Of a stretch of 64,000 nucleotides of DNA, positions 1 through 10,968 are shown piece by piece (position 1 is the stretch's first letter; each line of letters starts with the position of its first letter). The translations under genes and the position numbers were made by a program. Source of the DNA: Kutzneria chonburiensis (GTDB lineage: Bacteria; Actinomycetota; Actinomycetes; Mycobacteriales; Pseudonocardiaceae); the NCBI RefSeq assembly GCF_028622115.1, contig NZ_CP097263.1, forward strand, positions 9,373,501 to 9,437,500. The letters are read 5' to 3'. Below the pieces are notes generated by a model. It was given only the letters and a program-made list of their open reading frames with translations, did no database searches and was not told the origin of the DNA.

Positions 1-165
1 TCAGGTGTGCAGCCTGTGCCTGGGTCACCTTCCGCTGATCTATCCCAAGGCGGGGTAGGCGCTTCCTGTTCATGGGTCGTGGATCGGCCGACTCGACGAC
101 GCCCGTCGTCTGTGCTCGGTCGCAAGCCAAAAGCGGCGTACTCGAACAGAAAGGCTCTACCTGTC

Positions 166-1698
166 ATGGGGAACCTCAAGCGTGACGCGGAAGCGGCCGG
201 CTGTCTGGTCCTGTTGGGCTTGGCGGTGGGCTGGTTGGTCGCGAAGCTGGTGAAGACTGTCTTGTGGTTGCTATGGAAGGGAATCCGGCACGGCCTACCG
301 GCGCTGTGGCGAGGGGTGAAGTGGCTGAACCGCCACCCTCGGACCACAGCGACTCTGCTTGTGCTTGCCGGCCTGGTGACCCTCGGGGCGGTGCTGCGGG
401 CCTGGGCGGTGCTGGCGTTCGTGGGCCTGGTGCTCGTCGGCCTGGCCGTCGTTGTCGGACCGGTGTTGGCGTGGCGGGCCCCGGTGTGGTGGGAGCGATG
501 GGTGTGGCGCTTCGTGCGGTCCTGGTGGCTGAGGTGGGTGTTCTACGTGCCGCGTTGGGAGTCCTGGGCGCGAGGCTGTGGCCTGGCGATCGTGGATGAG
601 GCCACGCTGGCGGTGTCCCTGCCGGTGATCATCAAGGTCACGACGGGGCCGGCGTGGGATGAGGTCCGGGTGTCGATGGCGGTCGGGCAGAAGACGGAGG
701 ACTTCGAGGAGCGGGTGCGGGAGTTGGGGCACGCTCGGCGGTCGGCTCGGTGTGTGGTGCGGGAGTTGTCGCCGGGTGTGGTGTCGGTGGACTTCCAACG
801 TCGTGACCTGATCGCCGGCGTGGTGCCTGGCGCGTCGATCCCGGTGGAGATGCTGGGGGACGCGGTGGACCTGTTCTCGGTGCCGGTAGGGGTGTCGGAG
901 TACGGGCGGGTCCTGCGAATGCCGCTGTTCGGTTCGCACACGTTCTGTGCGGCGACAACCGGCGCGGGTAAGAACTCGTTCACGTGGGCTCCGTATCCGC
1001 TGCTTGCTCCGGCGGTGCGGGACGGCCTGGTGACCGTCTCCGGGATCGACCCGAAGGGGATGGAGCTGGCTTACGGGCGAGGCTTGTTCCGCCGGTACGC
1101 GGACACTCCGAAGGCGGCGGTGGAGCTGCTGGAGGAGCTGGTGGAGTCGATGCAGGCGCGCAAGGTGAGGCTGGCGGGTCGGCGGCGCAAGGTGGTGATC
1201 TCGCGGGACAACCCGTTGGAGATTCTGGAGTTCGACGAGATCGCGGCGTTGACCAAGTACCTGGGGGACAAGAACCAGCGGGCGCGGATCGAGTCGTTGG
1301 TGGGTCTGCTGTTGACGCAGGGGCGTTCGTTGGGGTTCGTGGTGCGGGGCTACGTGCAGGAGCCGACGAAGGAAACCGTTGTGTGGCGGGAGCTTTTCCC
1401 GTACCGGATGGCGATGGCGCTACCCACTGCTTCCTATGTGGACATGGTGTTGGGTGACGGCGCGTACGAGCGGGGCGCGCGGGCGGACCGGATCCCGGCG
1501 GACACCCCGGGTGTGGGGTACGTGCTGGAGGAGTGGCGTCGGGTGCCGGTGAGGGGTCGGGTCGCGTGGACCGGTGACGCCGGGATCGAGGAGTTGGTGG
1601 ACTACGTCAACGCGCCGGCTCGGGGCGACGACATGTCCGGTGGTCGGGTCGTGGAGTTCTTGCGGCGCAACGGGAATGCGGGCGGTGAGGCGGCGTGA
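166..1698 (+). CDS. FtsK/SpoIIIE-type DNA translocase of the AICE (TraB-like)
   Basis: A 510-residue ATPase that should move double-stranded DNA during conjugation between mycelial cells, as TraB proteins of Streptomyces elements do. The start at 166 is preferred over an upstream in-frame ATG (7) because GAAAGG lies just before it and the protein then begins MGNLKRDAEAAG. Hydrophobic segments lie near residues 11-35 and 60-110, consistent with a membrane anchor. The Walker A site is ATTGAGKNS near residue 270; the extra residue between Lys and Ser is also seen in Streptomyces TraB-like proteins (from memory). Walker B is EILEFDEIAAL near residue 358. The stop overlaps the next gene by 4 nt. 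The call to the FtsK family is firm; the specific transfer role is inferred from context. Confidence 0.85.
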   Translation: MGNLKRDAEAAGCLVLLGLAVGWLVAKLVKTVLWLLWKGIRHGLPALWRGVKWLNRHPRTTATLLVLAGLVTLGAVLRAWAVLAFVGLVLVGLAVVVGPVLAWRAPVWWERWVWRFVRSWWLRWVFYVPRWESWARGCGLAIVDEATLAVSLPVIIKVTTGPAWDEVRVSMAVGQKTEDFEERVRELGHARRSARCVVRELSPGVVSVDFQRRDLIAGVVPGASIPVEMLGDAVDLFSVPVGVSEYGRVLRMPLFGSHTFCAATTGAGKNSFTWAPYPLLAPAVRDGLVTVSGIDPKGMELAYGRGLFRRYADTPKAAVELLEELVESMQARKVRLAGRRRKVVISRDNPLEILEFDEIAALTKYLGDKNQRARIESLVGLLLTQGRSLGFVVRGYVQEPTKETVVWRELFPYRMAMALPTASYVDMVLGDGAYERGARADRIPADTPGVGYVLEEWRRVPVRGRVAWTGDAGIEELVDYVNAPARGDDMSGGRVVEFLRRNGNAGGEAA

Positions 1699-3381
1699 GC
1701 ATGGTTGATGAGGCAAGCCGCGGGACTGCCCTCGATGGCGGCGCGGTGCCGTCGTTTCCCACCGATGTCGCGGGCCAGTCGCGGGCGGAGCGGGCGCGGA
1801 TGCCGATCACGATGGACGTGGCGGTGGCTGCGGCGGAGAAGTTCGGCGTATGCGTCCGACCGCTCGTGAAGGAGGTGGAGGACCCGGACGCGTTCGAGCT
1901 GCGCTACGTGGCGGTCCCCTGCGGGTCGACGCTGGAATCGGTGTGCGGGCCGTGCGCGAAGAAGGCCAAGGCGCTGCGGATGACCCAGTGCCGCGAGGGC
2001 TGGCACATGGCCGACGAGCCGGACTTCACGCCGGACGCCCTACTGAGGACCAGGTGGGCCTGCTGACCTACCGGGCGGACCTGCTGGCGGCCACCGGCGG
2101 GCGGAGGTCGAGGGCAACGGCGCGGACATGGACGAGTTGCGTGACGCGATTCGTGACGCGGACGCGGAGCTGAAGGCGGCGGGTGTGCGGGGCCGGCTCC
2201 CGTCGCCGGATGTTTCGGCAACCCGTCCGGTGAAGCGGTCGACCCGGCGGCGGCAGGATGCGCCGAACCTGCCTCGTCGACGGGTGTCCAAGCGGACCGT
2301 GGGGCGGGAGTACGCGGGCAAGTACCGGCCGTCGATGTTCACCACGCTCACTCTCGACTCCTACGGGCGGGTGCGCGACGACGGGACACCGGCGGACTTC
2401 CACACCTACGACTACCGGCGGGCGGCCCGGGACGCGGTGCACTTCGCGTCACTGGTCGACCGCTGGTGGCAGAACCTGCGGCGGGTCGTCGGCTTCGACG
2501 TCCAGTACTTCGCGACGGTGGAGCCCCAGCGGCGGGCGACTCCGCACCTGCACGCGGCCATGCGCGGGTCGTTCCCGCACGAGGTGATCAGGAAGGTCAC
2601 GGAGGCCACCTATCACCAGGTGTGGTGGCCCAACCATGACCAGCTGGTCTATCAGCCGGGCGGGGAGCTGCCGGTGTGGGACTCGGCGGCGGAGGGCTTC
2701 GTGGATCCGCAGAGCCGTCGGCCGCTGACCGGCTGGGAGGAGGCGGTGGCGGACCTGGTGGAGCCGGCGCACACGGTCACCTTCGGCCGGCAGGTCCACT
2801 CCAAGGGCATCCTCGGCGGCTCGGAGGAGGCCGGCCGGCACATCGGCTACCTGACCAAGTACCTCACCAAGAGCGTCGGTGAGGTGATCGAGGCTGCGAG
2901 CGACCGGCAGAAGGAGCACCACGAGCGGTTGCACGCGGAGCTGTCGGTGACGCCGTGCTCGGAGCGGTGCGCGGTGTGGCTGCTGTACGGGGTCCAGCCG
3001 CGCGGGGTGCGGTCGTCGATGACTCCGGGGCACTGCAAGAACCGGGCACATCGGCGTACGACTCTCGGCCTGCCGGGCCGGCGGGTGCTGGTCTCGCGGA
3101 AGTGGTCGGGCAAGACGCTGGCCGACCACAAGGCGGACCGGAAGCGCTTCGTGGCGGAGGCGCTGGCGGCGGTCGGGATCGTCAAGCCGGTCACGGACAC
3201 GAGCCGGCTCGTCTGGCACAACGTGCGGCCTGGTGATCCGAACGTCCCGCCTCGGGCTCATCTGCTGCTGCACGGCATCGCGGAACGGACGCGGTGGCGC
3301 GCCGAGTACGACCGGGCGATGGCGGAGGCGTGGGGCCCTCCACCCGGGGCGGATTTTTCGGCAACGACGGAAGCGGCCTAG
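1695..3381 (+). pseudogene. RepSA-type replication initiator, interrupted by two frameshifts
   Basis: The three reading frames together give one family protein. Frame 1 (from GTG 1695) carries the cysteine-rich N-terminus (VPCGSTLESVCGPCAKKAK, then QCREGWHM). Frame 2 carries PTEDQVGLLTYRADLL. Frame 3 (open from before 2128 to 3381) carries the bulk: STRRRQDAPNLPRR, VGREYAGKYRPSMFTTLTLD, FATVEPQRRATPHLHAAMRG (the HLH metal site of HUH/rolling-circle initiators) and HIGYLTKYLTKSVGE. Restoring one base in the CCC run near 2038-2040 and one in the GGG run at 2099-2101 gives a continuous protein of about 560 residues. Both lesions are -1 in short homopolymers, so decay and sequencing error are both possible. 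The ATG at 2128 could start a truncated 417-residue product, but no good ribosome site is visible. Confidence 0.8.
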
Positions 3382-3398
3382 CGAACTGGGGGAGCGGC

Positions 3399-3602
3399 AT
3401 GGCTGGCAAAGGTGGTCGGGAGCTGTGGACTCCGGAGGACTTGGGGACGTTTCTCCAGGTGCCGGAGAAGACGCTGAGGGATTGGCGCTACAAGGGGTAC
3501 GGACCGCCGTGGCTGAGGATGGGAAAGCGGGTCCGGTACGACGCCAAGGCGGTATTGGACTGGCTTGACGGGTTGGCGACCAACAACCCGGATGCCGCTT
3601 AA
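3399..3602 (+). CDS. xis: Excisionase (Xis), MerR-like helix-turn-helix
   Basis: A 67-residue protein with the winged-helix signature of AICE excisionases: ELWTPEDLGTFLQVPEKTLR, then a basic stretch (GKRVRYDAKAVLDWLDGL) that forms the wing and last helix. It would bend DNA at the att site and direct the integrase towards excision. The ATG at 3399 is chosen because GGGGGAG lies 6-13 nt upstream and the protein then starts MAGKGGRELW; the frame is open further upstream, but that part overlaps the initiator gene. It sits between the initiator and the integrase, as in pSAM2-like elements. Confidence 0.85.
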   Translation: MAGKGGRELWTPEDLGTFLQVPEKTLRDWRYKGYGPPWLRMGKRVRYDAKAVLDWLDGLATNNPDAA

Positions 3603-3620
3603 CCAAGTTGATCTCTGGCG

Positions 3621-3658
3621 CCCGTGACGCCGTCTCGTCCATTGGGCGGCGTCACGGG
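3621..3658 (+). terminator. Inverted repeat between xis and int
   Basis: A perfect 12-bp stem (CCCGTGACGCCG / CGGCGTCACGGG) with a 14-nt loop. It lies between the xis stop (3602) and the int start (3697). It is probably a terminator or attenuator that separates integrase expression from the rep-xis transcript. Confidence 0.65.
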
Positions 3659-3696
3659 TTGCCGTTCTGTTCGGCAACAAGCACATGGAGTTGACG

Positions 3697-4974
3697 ATGG
3701 CTGGCCATATTGAGGATCGGTGGTATCGCCCCAAGCGGGATCCTGTCACCAAGAAGGTGGTGGTGGACGAGAAGGGCAAGGTGGTAAAAGAGCGATCGCC
3801 GTTGTACGGAAAGGGGCTGCGGTACAAGGTCCACTACTACGACGCCGACAGCCAGGAGCACGCCAAGTCTTTCCCGGACAAGCAGCTGACGAAGGCCCAG
3901 AACTTCCTCACCAAGCAGCAGCACGACGTGTTGGCCGGCGTGTTCGTGGATCCGGCCGGCGGCAAGCTGACCTTCAAGGAGTATGCGGCAACCGTGCTGA
4001 TGGGGCGGTCTCAGGACCCGTCGACGGTTCGGACTGTCACGAGCAACCTGGCGAACCAGGTCTACCCGTTCCTCGGCGGCCGGCAGCTGGCGGCGATTGA
4101 CGCAGATACGATCCGGAAGTGGCTGGGGTGGATGGACGGGCAGGAGCGTCCGCCGTCGAACACCTATCGCAAGCAGTTGTACGACATGGTGTCGTCGATT
4201 CTTGAGGCGGCGGTGTCCGACAAGAAGATCCGGTCCAACCCGTGCCGGGACAAGTCGATCTCTCGGCCGTCCGCAGGTGGGTACAAGGTGCGGCCATGGT
4301 CCGAGGCCAAGATGCGCAAGATCAAAATGGCGATGCCGCCTCGTCGACAGATCTCGGTGACGATCGGCGGCGGGATCGGACTTCGGCAAGGCGAGATTCT
4401 GGCGTTCTCGATGGACAACGTTGATCGCGAGAAAATGGTCTACCACTGCACCCGTCAGTTGGTGCGGATCAAAGGCCAGTTCATGTGGAAGCTGCCCAAG
4501 GGGCACAAGACGCGGGAGATTCCGCTCGGTCGCGGCGTGCTGGAAGAGCTCGACGACTACGCAGAGAACTTCGAACCGGTGGCGATCACGTTGCCGTGGG
4601 GTGAGCGGGACGGCAAGAAGTTCGAGACGGTCTCCGTGCTGATGACGAACGACAAGGGCGAGTTGGACTCCGGTGTCACCTTCAATGACACCGTCTGGCG
4701 GCCGGCCTTCGATGTGGCTGGAGTCACATACGAGCCCGATCGGTCAGACGGGATGCACGCTCTCCGGCACCTGTTCGCCAGTTCGATGCTGGCCCGTGGC
4801 GTCTCCATCAAGGAGCTGGCCGCGTTCCTCGGTCACGCCTCTGAGGCGTTCACGCTGAAGACCTACGTCCACCTGATGCCCAACTCCTACGACAGGGCTC
4901 GGTTGGCCGTCGACGAGATGTTCAGGCCCCGAAAGAGCACGCCCGAACAGAGCGGCGAGGGCAACACGGCCTGA
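3697..4974 (+). CDS. int: Site-specific tyrosine recombinase (integrase) of the AICE
   Basis: A 425-residue phage-type integrase. The N-terminal part (to about residue 170) has the AMBER/SAM-like arm and core-binding region; the catalytic part shows the Arg of GIGLRQGEIL, the HALRHLFAS box (H-x-x-R), the LGHAS motif and the nucleophile Tyr in KTYVHLM. ATG 3697 is preferred over ATG 3685 because GGAG ends 6 nt before it and overlaps the earlier codon. It is the last gene of the element, so attP/attR should follow within about 170 bp. The family call is firm; the target site is not visible. Confidence 0.92.
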   Translation: MAGHIEDRWYRPKRDPVTKKVVVDEKGKVVKERSPLYGKGLRYKVHYYDADSQEHAKSFPDKQLTKAQNFLTKQQHDVLAGVFVDPAGGKLTFKEYAATVLMGRSQDPSTVRTVTSNLANQVYPFLGGRQLAAIDADTIRKWLGWMDGQERPPSNTYRKQLYDMVSSILEAAVSDKKIRSNPCRDKSISRPSAGGYKVRPWSEAKMRKIKMAMPPRRQISVTIGGGIGLRQGEILAFSMDNVDREKMVYHCTRQLVRIKGQFMWKLPKGHKTREIPLGRGVLEELDDYAENFEPVAITLPWGERDGKKFETVSVLMTNDKGELDSGVTFNDTVWRPAFDVAGVTYEPDRSDGMHALRHLFASSMLARGVSIKELAAFLGHASEAFTLKTYVHLMPNSYDRARLAVDEMFRPRKSTPEQSGEGNTA

Positions 4975-5144
4975 GCCGGCCTGTTCCAGCCAGACGGCCT
5001 AGAGACGGCCTGGGGCTTCTGAGACACGCTTAAAGAGCTTGTTTGCCCAGGTGACGGCCCATCGCAACGAAGATGTCATGCATCACACGTGCGTTGAACG
5101 GGTCAAGTGTGGTCGACTAAGGCAGCACCGGTGGAGGTGGTCGC
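4975..5144. other. Intergenic junction between AICE and chromosome (expected attR)
   Basis: Non-coding interval between the integrase and the HNH gene. It contains two copies of GACGGCCT about 10 nt apart near 4993-5010 and an AT-richer patch near 5030-5045. I see no tRNA fragment. One end of the element must be here, but its exact base cannot be fixed without the left end or an empty-site genome. Confidence 0.5.
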
Positions 5145-5826
5145 GTGCCCGACCGACAACCCACTCCGATCGGCGCCCCCAGATCGGGGCTGGCGCCGCG
5201 GGTCCCTCTGTCTCAAATTCCTGCCCAGGCCCAGGTCAGCGGCCACGTATCCAGCGTGGATCCGGACCGGGTCGGCCAGGACAGGGCACGCGGTGCGCCG
5301 AACGGGCCCAGTTGGGGTCGGCGGCGGGTGCTGCTGCTCAACGCCACGTTCGAGCCGCTGACGGCGTTACCGCTGCGGCGGGCCGTGGTGCTGGTGGTGT
5401 GCGGAAAGGCCGAGGTCGTGCACGGTGACTCGGCCGGTCTGATCCTGCATTCCTCCACTGCCAGCGTCGTGGTGCCCTCGGTGATCCGGCTGTCCAACTA
5501 CGTCCGGGTCCCCTATCGCGGCCGGGTGCCGCTGACCAGGGCCGGGCTGATGCACCGGGACCGCTACCGCTGCGCGTACTGCGGCGGGCGGGCCGAGACT
5601 ATCGATCATGTCGTGCCGCGTTCGCGCGGGGTGCGCACAGCTGGACCAACTGCGTGGCCTGCTGTGCCAAGTGCAACCACCGCAAGGCCGACAAGATGCT
5701 CTCCGAACTGGGCTGGAGGCTGCTGGTCGTGCCGACCGCGCCCCGGGGCCGCACTGGCGGCTGCTGGCGGGCGTGGCCGACGCCGACCCCCAATGGCTGC
5801 CATACCTGGGCGAGCCGGCGGCGTGA
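5145..5826 (+). pseudogene. HNH endonuclease, interrupted by two frameshifts
   Basis: The first frame gives VLLLNATFEPLTALPLRRAV and RYRCAYCGGRAETIDHVVPR, typical of the actinobacterial HNH nuclease encoded near pepN (Rv2469c in M. tuberculosis, from memory). The second frame continues WTNCVACCAKCNHRKADKML, completing the zinc-binding HNH site, and the third ends HWRLLAGVADADPQWLPYL. One base is missing in the GGGG run at 5628-5631 and one in the CC run near 5750; restoring both gives about 228 residues. GTG 5145 has GGAGG at 5133-5137. As it stands the product stops at 5849 in the first frame with the second CxxC lost. The two -1 lesions resemble those in the nearby initiator gene. Confidence 0.8.
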
Positions 5827-5864
5827 GCCGGAGGTTCGCCCAGGGTTAGGCGGCAGTTCGCGCG

Positions 5865-5906
5865 ACGAGCGACGGTCCGGGCGTTTCCGCCCGGACCGTC
5901 GCTCGT
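5865..5906. terminator. Bidirectional hairpin terminator
   Basis: A perfect 19-bp stem (5865-5883 with 5888-5906) and a TTTC loop. It lies between the convergent HNH gene and the GIRVN-repeat gene and can serve both. Confidence 0.9.
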
Positions 5907-5920
5907 TGTGTGTCTGTGGG

Positions 5921-6289
5921 TCAGGCGGCGCGGTTGACGCGGATGCCGTCCCGGTTGACCCGGATCCCGTCGCGGTTGACGCGGATGCCGGCCCGGTCGG
6001 CGGCGGCGCGGTTCACGCGGATCCCGTCCCGGTTGACCCGAATGCCGTCCCGGTTGACGCGGATCCCGGCCCGGTCGGCGACCGCGCGGTTCACGCGGAT
6101 GCCATCCCGGTTCACACGGATACCCTCGCGGTTGACGCGGATCCCGGCCTGGGCGTTCACCCGAATGCCACCCTGGACAAGGGTGGATTTGTTCACCCGG
6201 ATGCCCGACACGACCGTGAGCACCGTGCGCATCTCTTCACTCGATCGGGTGACATCGGCGACCGAGGTGGGGAGGTTCGGCGTGTACAT
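5921..6289 (-). CDS. Small protein made of 11 GIRVN heptad-type repeats, unknown function
   Basis: A 122-residue protein. The first 28 residues (MYTPNLPTSVADVTRSSEEM and a short hydrophobic stretch TVLTVV) have no repeat; the rest is eleven copies of GIRVN. Most are in the unit GIRVNRD, and a longer-range pattern of three units ends with the linker A(A/V)ADRA. The protein ends on the eleventh repeat. The start at 6289 has GGAGGG 6 nt upstream. Codon third positions are almost all G or C on this strand, while the opposite-strand frames are not, which supports translation. No transport signal, membrane helix or cysteine is seen. It could be a repeat-fold (solenoid) structural protein or a multi-core peptide precursor, but no modifying enzyme is adjacent. 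I do not recognise the family. Confidence 0.75.
   Translation of the reverse strand: MYTPNLPTSVADVTRSSEEMRTVLTVVSGIRVNKSTLVQGGIRVNAQAGIRVNREGIRVNRDGIRVNRAVADRAGIRVNRDGIRVNRDGIRVNRAAADRAGIRVNRDGIRVNRDGIRVNRAA
5924..6205 (-). repeat. 21-bp coding tandem repeat (GIRVNRD units)
   Basis: The coding part of the small protein above is built from 21-bp units (GGCATCCGCGTCAACCGGGA type) with third-position substitutions between copies, plus two linkers that lengthen every third unit. Synonymous differences between units suggest the peptide, not only the DNA, is kept. Confidence 0.85.
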
Positions 6290-6607
6290 GGCGTGCCCTC
6301 CAGGGAGGTTTGGGGTCGATTTCAGGCGAGGCCCTTGCTCCGCAAGACCCGTACAGGTGAAAGCTAATCTTGATTGGCCGGTCAGGACAAGCCGCCAAAC
6401 CGGCGGCATTCGCGGTGGTGACCCGGGGTCCGTTCGGCGCAGCACGTTCGGCCACAAGAGTGCGTGGTGATGATCACGTTCACGGGCCGTGGCCGGCAAC
6501 GGAGTGGTGACTTCACCGCGCGATGTGCCCGTTCGGGCGTGGTCATCGCCCCGGACGGGGGCGGCCGGTGACGCGCGGTGGGACGGCCTCGGCTACCGTA
6601 AGTCCCC
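6290..6607. other. Divergent promoter region, no gene seen
   Basis: About 318 bp between the start of the GIRVN gene (minus strand) and the CtaJ-like gene (plus strand). There is no ORF with coding character. TACCGT at 6594-6599 could be a -10 for a nearly leaderless transcript of the plus-strand gene (GTG at 6608). A short AT-richer stretch (6360-6380) is a candidate promoter for the minus-strand gene. Confidence 0.5.
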
Positions 6608-6871
6608 GTGAACGTCGTGGACACCCTCCTCGTCTTCGCGCTGATCCCGCTCTGTGTGTACGGCGTGATCGCGTTGCTGACGCTGTGGCCGAAGTTCGCG
6701 CGTACCCCCCGGTACCAGGCAGGCCAGGAGTGGGGCTACGCGCCAGTTTGGTGGACCGCCAACCCTGCGGGTGTCGGAACCCACGCCCCCTCCGCGCACC
6801 TCGCGCTGGAGCAGGGCGAGGCCGGCGAGCCCGCGCCGACCGCACGGGGAGGTGCCCGTGGCAACTGGTGA
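6608..6871 (+). CDS. Small membrane protein, CtaJ-like (aa3 oxidase-associated)
   Basis: An 87-residue protein with one N-terminal transmembrane helix (LLVFALIPLCVYGVIALLTL), then PKFARTPRYQAGQEWGYAPV and a WWTANP motif. This pattern matches actinobacterial proteins that related genomes name aa3-type oxidase subunit CtaJ; that name is from memory. The GTG at 6608 is used because the helix begins directly after it. The stop overlaps the start of the DUF5130 gene by 14 nt, so the two are translationally coupled. Confidence 0.65.
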   Translation: MNVVDTLLVFALIPLCVYGVIALLTLWPKFARTPRYQAGQEWGYAPVWWTANPAGVGTHAPSAHLALEQGEAGEPAPTARGGARGNW

Positions 6872-7343
6872 GATCGCGCAGCGGCACGCCGAGGACGTCG
6901 AGCTCGGCTACGGCGAGGCCCTGATGGCCGACGGCCGGCTCTCGGTCGCCGTCGAGCAGAAGCCCAAGCCGCCGAACCTGCCCTTCCGCTCCTCCGAGCT
7001 GGCCCAGCTGGACGAGGCGCTGACCCTGTCCAGCCGGGAGACCGGCCTCGACTTCAGCGTCTACCTGGGCGAGCTGGACGGCGACGACACCCGCAAGGCC
7101 GCCGAGGAGCTGCACGCGCAGACCCAGCGGCCGACGCACGCGGTGCTGGTCGCGGTGTCCCCGGGCCAGCGCGCCGTGGAGATCGTGACCGGCGACGAGT
7201 CGCACCGCCGACTGCCCGACCGCGGCTGCAAGCTGGCCGTGATGAGCATGGTGGCCTCCTTCAAGGAGGGCAACCTGGCCGGTGGCCTGGTCAGCGGCCT
7301 GCGCATGCTGACCGACCAGGCGGGCCCGGCGCCGCGCCGCTGA
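6858..7343 (+). CDS. DUF5130 family protein (TPM-like fold)
   Basis: A 161-residue protein resembling the Rv2468c group next to pepN in mycobacteria. It has the TPM-like pattern: DFSVYLGELDGD near residue 75, then THAVLVAVSPGQRAVEIVTG near 104-123 and a C-terminal helix pair (FKEGNLAGGLVSGLRML). No signal peptide is seen. GTG 6858 is preferred because GGGGAGG (6846-6852) lies 5 nt upstream; an in-frame GTG at 6852 lies inside that site. Function is unknown; TPM domains are often membrane- or envelope-associated. Confidence 0.75.
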   Translation: MATGEIAQRHAEDVELGYGEALMADGRLSVAVEQKPKPPNLPFRSSELAQLDEALTLSSRETGLDFSVYLGELDGDDTRKAAEELHAQTQRPTHAVLVAVSPGQRAVEIVTGDESHRRLPDRGCKLAVMSMVASFKEGNLAGGLVSGLRMLTDQAGPAPRR

Positions 7344-7358
7344 CTGCCAAGTAACCAA

Positions 7359-7396
7359 CGCGAAGGCCCCCGGACGTTCGTCCGGGGGCCTTCGCG
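7359..7396. terminator. Bidirectional hairpin terminator
   Basis: A perfect 17-bp stem (7359-7375 with 7380-7396) around a GTTC loop. It lies between the convergent DUF5130 and pepN genes. Confidence 0.9.
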
Positions 7397-7405
7397 CGTG
7401 TCAGG

Positions 7406-9958
<2,553 letters not shown>

Positions 9959-10175
9959 TGGTCACCTCGTCTGTGGATGTCGGGGGTCCGGGTTGGCTGT
10001 CGTTCGCCACCGGGGGATGGGCAGGGGTCCCCGCATCCAATCACGTGACGTGGTCGCCGCGCTGCCAGGATCCGGCGTAATCGCCGGACGGGAAGACCGG
10101 ACGCCCTTCGTTGGTTGCCTCTATGCGTGGAGCCCGGGCAGGCCGGGCCCGGCGTCAGCCATGGAGATGTGCCGA

Positions 10176-10805
10176 ATGAGCGCAGTGCCGTCGTTCTCCG
10201 ACGAGAAGGTGAAGGTCGACTTCTGGTTCGACCCCGCGTGCCCGTGGGCGTGGATCACGTCCCGGTGGATCCTGGAGGTCGCCGAGCATCGCGAGATCGA
10301 GCTGGACTTCCATGTGATGAGCCTCTCGGTGCTCAACGACGGGCGCGACCTGCCCGAGGAGTACCGCAGCTTCCTCGACCGGGCCTGGGGCCCGGTGCGG
10401 GTGGCCATCGCCGCCGCCAAGCAGCACGGCGACAAGGTGCTGCTGCCGCTCTACACCGCGATGGGCACCCGGATCCACAACGAGGGTGTGAAGGACTTCG
10501 ACGAGGTCATCAAGCTGGCGCTGGCCGATGTCGGCCTGCCGGCCGAGCTGGCCGCCGCGGCCACCAGCACCGAGTACGACGAGGAGCTCAAGACCAGCCA
10601 CCACGCCGGCATGGACCCGGTGGGCATGGACGTCGGCACGCCGGTCATCCACGTCAACGGGGTCGCGTTCTTCGGCCCGGTGCTGTCCAAGATTCCGCGC
10701 GGCGAGGAGGCCGTCCGCGTGTTCGAGGGCGCCCGGCTGCTCGCCGGCTATCCGCACTTCTACGAGCTCAAGCGCACCCGGACCGAGTCGCCCGACTTCT
10801 CCTGA
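10176..10805 (+). CDS. DsbA-family mycothiol-dependent nitroreductase-like protein (Rv2466c type)
   Basis: A 209-residue thioredoxin-fold protein of the DsbA/FrnE group. It keeps the diagnostic [18 protein letters not shown] start, the [20 protein letters not shown] block, the HHAGMDPVG helix and [15 protein letters not shown] (cis-proline region). In M. tuberculosis Rv2466c the active site is CPWC and the enzyme uses mycothiol; here it reads CPWA, so only the first cysteine remains and a monothiol mechanism is expected. ATG 10176 is chosen because GGAG lies 9 nt upstream and the protein starts [11 protein letters not shown]; the frame is open far upstream. Confidence 0.88.
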   Translation: MSAVPSFSDEKVKVDFWFDPACPWAWITSRWILEVAEHREIELDFHVMSLSVLNDGRDLPEEYRSFLDRAWGPVRVAIAAAKQHGDKVLLPLYTAMGTRIHNEGVKDFDEVIKLALADVGLPAELAAAATSTEYDEELKTSHHAGMDPVGMDVGTPVIHVNGVAFFGPVLSKIPRGEEAVRVFEGARLLAGYPHFYELKRTRTESPDFS

Positions 10806-10883
10806 CTCGTCCGAACGACTCGGGCGTTGCTGCCGCACTCCTCGCGGCGGCAACGCTCGACTTTTTCACGACCTCCGGTCCGC

Positions 10884-10961
10884 GTGCGAACTGGAGGAGT
10901 TCGCACAACTCCTCGACGTCGTGCGAACTGGAGGAGTTTGCAAAATTGCTCCAGTTCGCAC
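10884..10961. repeat. Double hairpin of GCGAACTGGAGGAGTT-type repeats, convergent intergenic
   Basis: Two tandem inverted repeats lie between convergent genes. The first (10884-10906) is GTGCGAACT-GGAGG-AGTTCGCAC. The second (10921-10961) pairs GTGCGAACTGGAG with CTCCAGTTCGCAC across GAGTTTGCAAAATTG. They can act as terminators for both flanking genes. Their words match the 18-bp repeat arrays near 25.5 and 50.6 kb, so I treat them as members of the same repeat family. Confidence 0.75.
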
Positions 10962-10968
10962 GAACTGG

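Larger units (their letters stand above)
1..5100 (+). mobile_element. Right part of an actinomycete integrative and conjugative element (AICE)
   Basis: Four consecutive plus-strand genes have the classic AICE order: FtsK/SpoIIIE-type DNA translocase, RepSA-type initiator, small helix-turn-helix excisionase, tyrosine integrase. The left end lies outside the window. The right end should fall between the integrase stop (4974) and the chromosomal HNH gene (5145). I could not find a tRNA 3' end or a recognisable att core there, so the boundary at about 5100 is an estimate. The initiator has two frameshifts, so the element may no longer excise and replicate by itself unless these are sequence errors. 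Confidence 0.85.

Noticed and set aside
4975-5144. tRNA-derived attachment site after the integrase
   Set aside because: No T-arm or acceptor end found on either strand.
5924-6205. CRISPR or non-coding satellite
   Set aside because: The 21-bp units encode a constant peptide with synonymous changes and have a start and ribosome site.
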